A DNA stretch of 41,346 bases from Hypsibius dujardini (taxonomy: Eukaryota; Tardigrada; Eutardigrada; Parachela; Hypsibiidae). The stretch lies in the NCBI GenBank assembly GCA_001579985.1, contig LRSR01014171.1:1-41346 (forward strand). Reading direction: 5' to 3'. The notes under the pieces are model-generated. The model was not told the origin of the DNA, did no database searches, and was given only the letters and a program-made list of their open reading frames with translations. Positions 22,901-31,679 of the stretch are shown one piece after another; positions within the stretch are counted from its first letter, which is position 1, and every line of letters begins with the position of its first letter. The translations under genes and the position numbers were made by a program.

Positions 22901-23665
22901 TATGCGTGAGATTTATCTCACGGACTAGAAGTGCCTACTACCTACTTTTGGAACTAAAACGTCGTCGGGGGTCCCATTTTTCTTTTTATTTTGCTTTGGA
23001 GATTGCCAAAAGAGTTAGTTTTTTAAGCTAAAGTAATCGTTTTACTTCTACACATAGTCGGGTATTTCTCCTTCGCCAAACTTATCACGCACTTTTTAAT
23101 TGCATGCATAGAATGTTGTTATTTATTTCATTTGAGAATAAAAATTTGAATACATTTAAAAAATTCTTATATATTTGCCAATTATTTTGAATAATAAAAT
23201 TGCATTTAAATTATGTCAACACTGGATCTTATTATGCAGCATGTCCACTTGCTTTTCATGTTTCATTTTCTTGCGATACTTTATTCTTGCACCGTTACCT
23301 GTGCAGTATAACAACGAGATCTAAATTGATGAGTATTATAATGTCGCAAGCATTAGAGTTTTCGCTAACAGTATATTTCACGGTATAGCAATACAATCTA
23401 GAAAACTGAATTGGGGTCTGAGAGTTTTCTTTAACCGTACCGCTATACCGTGAAATAAACTGTTTGCAATAACTTTTTATTATCGTTTCTAGGTTTACAT
23501 ATCCGCAACAAAATCCGCCTGGCAACAGTATCTCTAACAGTATTGCGCATCTAGTGACACCTATTCAGTTGCAATTTTATTCTCGCTAAAAAAAATTTGT
23601 TTCCGCTTCCTTTCCTTCTCTCGAATACAACGGTTTTGCCAGAACAATAAAGCCGCAGCTCAAGC
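19909..23665. other. Gene-poor, transposon-derived spacer between EXOC8 and the RRM gene
   Basis: I find no supported gene in 3.7 kb. Pieces of note: a 41-codon plus ORF at 20975-21100 with a Cys-x-x-Cys/Cys-x3-His pattern ('YMYCPYCHQYRALLCTQHQ') directly after a CTAG acceptor-like site; a minus open stretch at 21616-21819 with splice-like borders; and two related LTR-like starts at about 21104 and 22595 (TGTCARGC..., then ATTCATCC). The second is followed by CAGTCTAATAAATC and an ACCGG...CCGGT end resembling the 3' end of the solo LTR at 4150-4199. Confidence 0.45.
23368..23464. repeat. Hairpin element with ATTTCACGGTATAGC arms
   Basis: ACAGTATATTTCACGGTATA on the left is matched, with one or two differences, by the reverse complement of the right arm (TATACCGTGAAATAAACTGT), around a loop of about 55 bp. 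This is typical of a very small MITE. It lies about 200 bp upstream of the RRM gene start. Confidence 0.7.
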
Positions 23666-25039
23666 ATGCAGATCTACGTCGGAAATTTGCCAAACGGCTA
23701 CCGTCTGTCCGATCTGGTCCAGATCTTCGAAACCTACGGCTGCGTGTCTCGCGCCTCTGCAGTTCGCGATTTTGCCTTCCTCGCCATTTACGACAACGAG
23801 GCAGCTCGGGCTGCCATTAATGGACTGAACGGCAACGTTTTTGGCGACCAAAAAATCGTCGTGGAACAGGCCCGTTTTTACCCACGCAATCGCTTTCAGC
23901 CTATTGCTAACGGCCGACGGGGATTTGCCGAGCGTGAGTTAGTTCAGGGACAAGAAAGCGGCGAAGAGGTCTTTGATGGGATAAACACCACTCGCTCGTA
24001 CTGCATGAACGGTCACGAGGAAGGTTACCAAGGCGACACGCAAGGCGGAAACCGTGAAGGTCTGTGGCGAAATTGTTTGGTTAATGCAGGTAGACAAGCT
24101 GATTGTTTATAGTGTGGCAAGCAGACAGGCAGGCGCAAAACAGGCAGGTATGCAGGATGTTTGAAGGATAGACAAACAGCTAGGCAGGTCGGCAAACCGA
24201 CAGACAGACACACCGACAGATAAGCAGGCAGACAATAGGACAAACACAGATGGCGACACAAAGCCGCACGCATTGAAAGGAGAGAACAATATGCGAAGGG
24301 CTGGGCTGAAAGAGCATATTTTGGATCCAGTAATGTTTATATATTGAAAAACCAACGCTCCTTTTTAGTTAACGCAAACAACGAACACGTCCAGCCACAG
24401 CACATGGATGGTTTCGTGGGCGATTCTCACTTTGGGTGCCGTGGTCGCGGAGCTCGTTGCGAAAACGTTTTCCGACGAAGTGCTTGCGGACTTCGCCGTA
24501 GCAATATTCGTGGGGATTCGCGCGGCACCGTTCATCCGGATGGTCAGCCGCAGCGCATCGGCGGCGTGGAACTCCACGTCCAGCGTCGACAGTTTGTGCC
24601 GCAGCAGCAGCAAAATTCAGTCGCCGCAGCTGTTGCTCCAGCCTCTACGCAGTCCAGTGTCACTTCGAACAACAACCTTGAGCAGCCCAAAAATATGAGC
24701 ACCGAGCCGGTCACGCCACTGGCTGATGGAGAAGCCGCTGCGCCAGCCTCTACGCGTAAACGTGGAAATCGTCGCTCTGGCCGTGGTGGCCGCGGAACTC
24801 GTGGAGGGCGCGCCGGTTCAAATGGAGATCAGCCGACGCAAGGACCGGCTGCTGCCGCTCCTGTGGCAGCCTCGGTAACCCCTGTGCAGGTCGGCGGGAG
24901 TGGCGATAACATGGAAAAAAAATCTGAACTTTTGGCAGCGGTGGCGCAGTCCTCACAGGAGAGCAGTGTCGGTGCTAAGGGCCAAATCAACGGTGGCGCT
25001 GGAGATGTGTTGCGAAACGCAACTGTCTCTTCCGTTTGA
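23666..25039 (+). CDS. Single-RRM RNA-binding protein with RGG tail, about 364 aa
   Basis: Two exons, 23666-24089 and 24369-25039, join in phase. Residues 1-70 are one RRM: RNP2 'IYVGNL' at residues 3-8 and a degenerate RNP1 'RDFAFLAIYD', with the helix 'NEAARAAINGLNG' between RNP1 and the last strand. Overall it resembles the RRMs of the RBM4/Lark family, but there is only one RRM and no CCHC knuckle. The second exon encodes a Gln/Ala/Ser-rich low-complexity region and an Arg-Gly box ('RSGRGGRGTRGGRAG'). Such proteins usually act in splicing or translation; the specific target is unknown. The start is the first Met, directly beginning the RRM. A +3 frame open for 96 codons (24408-24698) is a composition artefact. 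Confidence 0.8.
24115..24245. repeat. Degenerate GACA/GGCA repeat in RRM-gene intron
   Basis: Imperfect CAGACAGG and CAGGCAGG units lie in the only intron of the RRM gene (24090-24368). Confidence 0.75.
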
Positions 25040-26569
25040 AATAATGATTGCGTTAGTTCGTTGGATGTATTAGTGCTATTAATTGTTGGTTTTTGGTGTA
25101 TTGTTTTTTCAATTTCGTTATCTTTTTGTTTTTTGAACATCATTATGTTTGAACAAAACAAATATTTTTAACATGAGCAAATCTGGAGAAGATTGAAATC
25201 GTATATTTGGACGGCTGCATAGGTGGGCAGGGGCTAGCCTACGCTTTATTACCGCATAAATCCGAAGTTTTAGAAGTTCTACCCGCCTTTGATGACAAGC
25301 ATATATACAGATCAGATCAGACAGAAGTCGATGAGTAGGCCTATTGTACACTCTGCTGCAGACCTGACTTTCGAAGGCAGACTATTTCTCTCCGTCCTTG
25401 CCTGCAACAAAAGAGTTTCCGCCGAAAGAGAAATTAGCAAGCCCTAACTGTCTAGCCATGTGGATGCCAAACAAACAAAATGGTTCAAATGTTCATACAA
25501 CCGAGCCAAACTGCGGTAAAGCGAACGGTCAGGAAGAACGAAAATTGATTGATCTAATGACGGCTTTGAAGATATACGTCATCATTCCTGCTACGCCGTT
25601 TATGCAGCTTGACCATCGCAACCTTGAATATGAGAATCTGATTGGACTAACTCGGCCCCCACGGAAAGTAGGGAAGACAATGAGTATAGCTTCGACATTT
25701 CAATATATTAGACTTTGCGTAACACATAAAATGTAAACGTAACCCTGACTGAAACTACAAAGAAACGTGCAATTTCTTTCGTGCTTCGGGTGGCTGATTT
25801 GTGTCTTGCGCTAAATAATCCAAACTTGCCACGCGTGAGACGAGTCATGATGTAAATTATGCTGGACTTGCCCAATGTATGGGCGTTCTTGGTGTCGCCG
25901 TTACCCAAACCGCAGCAAAACAAAATATCGAAACCCTCACTACAGCTGTGCCGCGGTTAAATTGAGGATCGCTCTTTGGGTTCTGGTAGGCCATAGGGTA
26001 AATTGTGCCAATCAAGCTTTAATTTATTCAGGTCACATTACTGCACATTACTGCCAATAGCGGAGGCCAACAAGGTGGCACGCCACGCGCGGCATTTGTA
26101 TCATAATTTGCTTGACCTGTCCGGTGCAAGAGTCTCGGGCGAATATTCGTAAATAAAATTGCAGCAACAAGATCAGGGAAAGAAGTTTGGAAAGCAGCAT
26201 CAGAGCGACCTCGCTGGCAATGGTTGAAAAATGCAAAGATACAGATGAGGTGCACATGGCCACTGTATGTGGAAGCCATTTCCAGGAACGGTTAGGCGTT
26301 AATTAGTACTTGAGGTTGACACCTATCCTGTTGGCCAGGGATTCCTCGTAGTACCTACAAAGAGAACAAATCCTGCTGAATTCCGTTCAAGTAAAAAAAG
26401 AGAGCCATTATTGTATGATAATGCCAGTATAATGAGGTGGTACTGTTGCCTACACAATCAAATTTAGACATAGTATTCAGCCTCACGACGCTAAATCCAA
26501 AGATATAATGAAGACAAGACAAAAATATGGGAAAAACGAAGATAAGTACAGCAAAAATTAGGACACAGG
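25040..26569. other. Spacer with no recognised gene
   Basis: A plus ORF of 112 codons (25398-25736) and a minus ORF of 71 codons (25708-25923) overlap at their ends. Neither shows motifs I know, and neither has clear splice partners. The 3' UTR of the RRM gene probably occupies the first few hundred bases. Confidence 0.4.
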
Positions 26570-26570
26570 A

Positions 26571-26700
26571 ACAGGCACAGATTCAGATGCAGACATAGAT
26601 ACCAAGACAGACACAGACACAGACACAGACACAGACACAGACACAGACACAGACACAGACACAGACACAGACACAGACACAGATACAGACACAAACACAT
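26571..26700. repeat. (ACAGAC)n hexanucleotide array
   Basis: About 17 ACAGAC units with variants lie just downstream of the PP2C gene and adjacent to the inverted PP2C exon fragment. Confidence 0.93.
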
Positions 26701-26737
26701 ATAGTCAGAGCCACAAACACAGACATAGTCACAGAAG

Positions 26738-26784
26738 ACTGGGAATTCCTCGTCATGACCTGTGACGGCATTTGGGACAAGAAC
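26738..26784 (+). pseudogene. Inverted fragment of a PP2C catalytic exon
   Basis: Plus-strand sequence reads 'EDWEFLVMTCDGIWD', almost the same as '[15 protein letters not shown]' encoded on the opposite strand by exon 8 of the PP2C gene nearby (about 27210-27255). Roughly 40 of 46 bases agree. After Asp the match ends and simple (ACACAG)-type sequence follows, so no complete domain is present. It carries the Asp-Gly of the metal site but cannot act alone. Confidence 0.85.
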
Positions 26785-26896
26785 GTGCACATGCATAGAC
26801 ACAACACAGATTTAGATACAAAAGTTCACACAGACACAGGTATGGATACAGTACCGATAAACTATCATATAACAGACAAAGAATCAAATCCATGGC

Positions 26897-29413
26897 TTAC
26901 TGAACTTGCTCAGGACATTCTTCAGACGGCTCAGCGGCACATTTGTCGCAAAATTCTTCAAAACTCCGACCTTGAAGCAGAACAATAACCTCGATAGTCA
27001 TGTTGTCAGCGCCCAACCCACCCATTGATGTATCTGGCGCAAGACATGTATATAAAAGATCTTGTGCTATCTGCAACACAATTATTTGTATAAATGTGTG
27101 CCTCGTATGTGAGCAGACTCATGCATGACTTTCATACCCGTCTGGCGTCGAGATGTTGGGCGAAACGGTTACGCACAAATTCTACCACCTCCGAGTTGGT
27201 CATCACATCCCAAATGCCGTCGCAGGCCATGATGAGGAATTCCCAGTCGTCCGTTAGGGTCCTCACAGTTATGTCTGACCAAGCTGAAAGTGGTCAACAA
27301 AGTATAATCCGGCTGTGTTTCGAGCGAGAGCTCCTGCACGTCCTCGTATAATATATGCCTGTGCTAAATACTTATTGCTTACCGCAAACGATTCGGTCGA
27401 ACGGTGGACCTTCCATATTGTTTTTATAGTAAAAATCCCCGAGTGCTCGCGGTACGGCAAGGTTACCTGCAATCGGAAAACGAACAGTTTGTTGTAAGGT
27501 CCGTGTCTGCAACTGGACTGCAGGAACCATTCGCGTATTGAGGTCTGTCAGAGAGGTTGTAGGTACAGCTTTTTCACCTTCCGTGCCTAGGCACATAACT
27601 TTGCTCTAAAATCTGTGTCTGTAGACACAGCGATAATCCACAAGAAGGTGTGAAAACAACCATTTTATGGATCAAAAATCAGGCTCATGTATTTTTTCAC
27701 AGGTTATTTGTAATTCTTTTGTTCTACATCCGATATAGTAAGCGATGACGAGGCTCTATTTATTTATTTCGTTTTAGTCCGCCTTTGTCTTCTGACATAC
27801 TGTGTATATAGTACTGTGTGGTGTTTGTAGTCAGTTCCGATAATTTGTATGTTGTAATAAAGCGATTGTGAACTGGGCCCATTAGCTCAATACGCCACTG
27901 GCTGACGGGCCTTGAAGCGATTTTCAAATTATGACTCACCGTTTATTCGACCGTTTTCCACGTAGCCTTTCATGTTGCCCTTGTGGTTTGTGATCCGCTG
28001 CAATTCAACGTCATCGGTGGGCTTGTGTTCAATCGACATTTGGATGGCATGACCTGACACACTGGCAATGCATCGGGAATCTGCGATGTTAGCCTTTGAA
28101 AAAAAGGAAAAAAAAGAACTATCACGCCTGCGAATCGCAACAAACATGATCTTATGAAATTATTAATGCGGTAATGAAGACATACGCAGTAGAGTCGTTT
28201 GTCTTTGATTAGGGTCAGCACAGCCGTGCACCCGATGAGGTGGTACTTTTCCGGATTTTCGCTATCTTGTGACAAAGAGAAACTTTGAAAATATAATTCT
28301 GCCGAAAAATGGGAAAAAAAATAAGAAAAAAAGAATTAGTCAGTGATGTAAGTGGACGTACCATTGCCAAGGGCGTAGGCTTCCTTGTCGATTTCCAACA
28401 AGGCATGACGTAGAGCGTAACATGTGTTTTCGTCTGCATAAAAACACGCGACAGTACCGAATAATAAAAACTCGACGAAAAACTGTAACAATTCAAACTT
28501 TAAAAATTTATTATTATTTTTTAACTACCATTCACTTTTAATTTACATATATATCAATCAATTTCTTCATGCATCAAGACAGCAAGGTATTATTGTGTTT
28601 GATTAGGAAACTGACACAATTCACGCACATAATTTTGGGTGCTGCAGTACTCGAGCTTGAATGTTTGCAGCTGCAAATTGTGCAATGTCGGGGCCTAGAA
28701 ATAATTAGGAAGATTCAACGGTTCGCAAATATTCGTACGCATCATTATTTGCAAGACGTACCTCCATGACCGTCGAATAGCGCAAAAAACGCAGAAGCCT
28801 GGTCATCCCCGACTGCTGTCAACTGGACAATATGAGCGTCCTCCATTGCTAAAGACGTCGAATACAGCTGCTTGCAGGTTACTTGCAAACTTTTGATTTG
28901 GTTTGGTTTGACAAACAAGACTACACGTCGTTTCAAGCAGGCTTATCGATCAATCAACTCAATATACGCATTACAAATTGCCAAGATATCTTGATTTGTT
29001 GGCGTTTTCTTCGACTGATTCAGTCTGTCACCCGTTTTCAGTTTCCACTGTGCCGAATTTCAGTCCTTATTTTCAAATATTCCAGTTATAGTAATAGTGC
29101 ACTCTATTTCTTAGTGTTTGGTGACCAAGTTTCGGCCGGTTTTTGCCTTAAGAAATTAGAACTGTATAACATGTGTAGTCTTGCGGTTCACGATATGTCA
29201 AATCAAAAGTTTGCAAGTAACCTGCAAGTAGCTGTACATCAAGTCAGTTGAACAAGTCTCAATGCTTCAAATAATTTGACCGATGTTAGACGTACTTGGG
29301 CGCCAGCCTTGGATCCCCGTTGCGAACACGATATAGTAAGGATTGGCATCTTTAATGGAATCTTCGTCGAATTGATGGACGATGGGATAGTGGCGAGATA
29401 TTTTTAATCCCAT
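26897..29413 (-). CDS. PP2C-type Ser/Thr protein phosphatase (PPM family), 323 aa
   Basis: This is a metal-dependent phosphatase. Nine minus-strand exons join in phase: 29413-29296, 28848-28762, 28694-28629, 28433-28362, 28265-28186, 28093-27940, 27466-27383, 27274-27138 and 27070-26897. All core motifs are seen: 'QGWRPTMEDAH' (Arg, Glu, Asp of the active site), '[10 protein letters not shown]', '[20 protein letters not shown]', 'AVPRALGD', '[12 protein letters not shown]' and 'GLGADNMT'. All metal-ligand aspartates are retained. Departures from usual are GCTA for GSTA, IADSRC for VGDSRA and VPRA for VSRA. The N-terminus starts Met-Gly, a possible myristoylation site. The length suits a catalytic core with a short Cys/Glu-rich tail. 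Intron 1 holds a mariner-like MITE. PPM1A/B/G-like is the nearest description; I cannot choose a subfamily. Confidence 0.92.
28865..29234. mobile_element. Mariner-like MITE (family D), 370 bp, in PP2C intron 1
   Basis: The arms CAGCTGCTTGCAGGTTACTT and AAGTAACCTGCAAGTAGCTG are inverted copies and extend inward (GCAAACTTTTGATTTG, then AAGACTACAC). TA occurs at both borders (28863-28864 and 29235-29236), as expected for Tc1/mariner-type insertion at TA. The ends begin CAG. The right-hand end as transcribed lies only 14 bp before the AG acceptor of exon 2. Confidence 0.87.
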
Positions 29414-29681
29414 GCTGGCTGGTATGGGAGACTTTCAAAAGCACTGAAATTTCAATTGCACCGAAATGCAATTTCTAAATGGACAGACCTAATTATATTC
29501 TGCCTCTTAGGGGCAGGTAACCATGGTGGCTGTTGGAGGTGTCTGTCTTGTTGCTGCGATCTTGGAACAAGCAGAGTAATTAAGCGGTTTCGAAGCTGTG
29601 ACTGAATGACAAGGCGGAGAGAAGATTCCAGCCTTCAGGATTAAATTCTGGTTTACTCATGAACAGAGGCTCGTTTAGGGT

Positions 29682-29715
29682 CCGTACAGGTCGGAACCAG
29701 GACCCCTCGGAAGAC
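29682..29715. mobile_element. Fragment of MITE family A end
   Basis: ACAGGTCGGAACCAGGACCC matches the left terminus of the element at 3073 (ACAGGTCGGAACCAGGAACC). No matching second end is found nearby. Confidence 0.6.
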
Positions 29716-29890
29716 CCAGAATCGGAAGACCCCGCTTAAAACGACGCATCCTTGCCTTGGGGAAGTCCGGTTCGACCACCAAAAAGCTTCTCGTTGATCT
29801 TGGACGATAATCAATTATCCTGACTGTACGGTCTGCAGTTCGAATGCGTCTTTGTTTTGAGAACGCCTTCGGATGTTTAGTCCGATGGGC

Positions 29891-30819
29891 TGGCTGCGGG
29901 ACGGGAGGAAGCTGAGCGCAATGGGAATGGGGAAGATCTTTGTCAGTTGTGTTCCTCAGCCAAGGATCTTATGTTTCTGGAGATAACAGAACCATCCAGC
30001 TCGATGTCCATGCCGGGAACCACGGCAAATCAAAATTCTCAGACTTTATCGGAATTGGACTGTTTCGGATTGCCTGTCTGGTTGCCTCAAGGTCGGCCAA
30101 CTTTGCATTTATTGCAAAAAATGAAGGCGTCAATTCCCACTCTTGTTAAAAAATCTGAGGTGAAAAATCTGAATTAAAAAATCTGAGGTGAAAACACTGA
30201 GCACACCAAATTCGTTCATGGAATTGTCTGGGGTTGTTGCTAAACCACGCCCAAAGTCACCTCAACAGCGTTTCCTGTCACGGGTCTCGAGCAGTCTCGT
30301 GGTATTCGAGCCGAATTCTTGGCATTCGACTGAGAAGTCGCAGTTCGGCAGAACTCAACAGTCTGGTCAGTAAATTTGAATTTGAATGATAAATTAGCAC
30401 GCAATTTTCTAATTATCTACTTTTGAATAAATTTCGATTCACTATGCATTTGTTAATATATTAAACTGCGTCCGACTTAAAGAACTACCGGTGATATGTA
30501 TGCTGTCTCTGTAGAGTACAAAAGGGCTCCTAATGTCGGGACTCTGATTTTCTTATGGGGCAGTCTCAGGTAATGATCTAGTTGAGTTGGCCTTGGCGGT
30601 AGTGTCGAGGAAACAGCAAGCATCACGACTTACCAATACACCATCACCAACCCAAAACAAAATTATGTTGGACCAGGGATTTCTCCTTTATCGCACAACT
30701 ATCCGTTCACTGTCCATCCAGTTGAACAAACCGCGAGCTCTGCCTGTTTGGGAGTGCTTAAGTCGTCTTTTGCCTACATATCTTCCTCTTTTGAACGACC
30801 CGCAATGTAATTTCAGGTG
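29891..30819 (+). CDS. Unidentified spliced gene, internal exons
   Basis: A stretch after GTTTAG (29890) reads 'SDGLAAGREEAERNGNGEDL', then a Cys-x-x-Cys ('CQLC') and 'VWLPQGRPTLHLLQKMKAS'. It continues after removing 28 nt (30160-30187) into 'TPNSFMELSGVVAKPRPKSP' and ends at a donor-like G|GTCAGT (about 30362). A further exon from about 30563 keeps phase ('NDLVELALAVVSRKQQAS', 'GFLLYRTTIRSLSIQLNK', 'LSRLLPTYLPLLNDPQCNF') to a GTGAGT donor at 30818. Where it starts and ends is not clear, and I recognise no family. It is divergent from the PP2C gene. Open frames on both strands between 30850 and 31250 may contain another exon. Confidence 0.4.
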
Positions 30820-31500
30820 AGTGAGAAAAGTGGGAGGACGGTGTTAACTCGAAACAGTTTTTTTTTGAGCTGCTAGACTTCCGATCCGTCGACTGGGTTC
30901 AGGCAAACGTGGATCCGCTACTTGTTTCGAAATTCGTCTTAGCTGCCTTTGTTTTCCGCTTTTCTCTCTTTTCTGGCTCTCTTGCCACCCAATTTCCTGT
31001 AAGGCGAGCTCTGCCAAGCTATATTGGAATGTAATTAAAGCCAAACCAACCGAAAGACAACCCCTGCACCGCCTAAACCAATCAAGATGGAATCCATGGA
31101 CTCAATTTGACATCGGTTCCGTTCTTCCGAACTTGAACATGACTAACTCCGCTACTATTGCCGCAACGTCAAATCCATCCATGGCATCCAGCCACTTCAA
31201 CCAGTTCAGTATCACCCACGCGTACCACGAACCATTACGGATTCCACCTAGATAATCCGAAAACCAGTTTGAGTTTCTGTTGTTTGTCTAAATTGTATAA
31301 AAACGCAGTAACCTTCCGATTCGGCAATTTCGTCCGCAGAGACGACAATAGCCAAGTCAAAATGATTCATCCTAATCTAAGGTCTTATCTACGCTAAAAT
31401 GGCTAATATAGTCCAACCTTTTATTTTGGTCGTCATTCAGATGACCTCTCCACTTGCCATTAAAAACTCTGGCAACACTTATACAATCGTTGAAATGGCA

Positions 31501-31536
31501 CATTCAAACATGGCGGGCACATTCAAACATGGCGGA
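31501..31536 (+). promoter_or_regulatory. Tandem AAACATGGCGG motif upstream of the TPR gene
   Basis: CATTCAAACATGGCGG occurs twice, 19 bp apart, about 145 bp before the start codon at 31680. The core AACATGGCGG resembles the YY1 site (AANATGGCGGC) that in animals often lies just downstream of the transcription start. Assignment is by motif likeness only. Confidence 0.35.
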
Positions 31537-31679
31537 CCCAATCACAGCAGGCAACCTCTGCGGGTTGCGCTTTCTCCTCATCCTACTTTCCCTTCAAATT
31601 GGACTAAATATGAAAATCCTGTAATCGGTCACAATATTTCACCTAAAAAATCTTACTCCCCACTGTCACACCCAAAAAA

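Noticed and set aside
24408-24698. 96-codon plus ORF in the RRM gene
   Set aside because: It overlaps the phased second exon in another frame; the chosen frame gives the Arg-Gly box and a sensible end.
28883-29251. 122-codon plus ORF
   Set aside because: It lies almost wholly within the mariner-like MITE and has no motifs.
29820-29860. tRNA B-box-like GTTCGAATGC
   Set aside because: No A box, acceptor stem or cloverleaf could be drawn around it.
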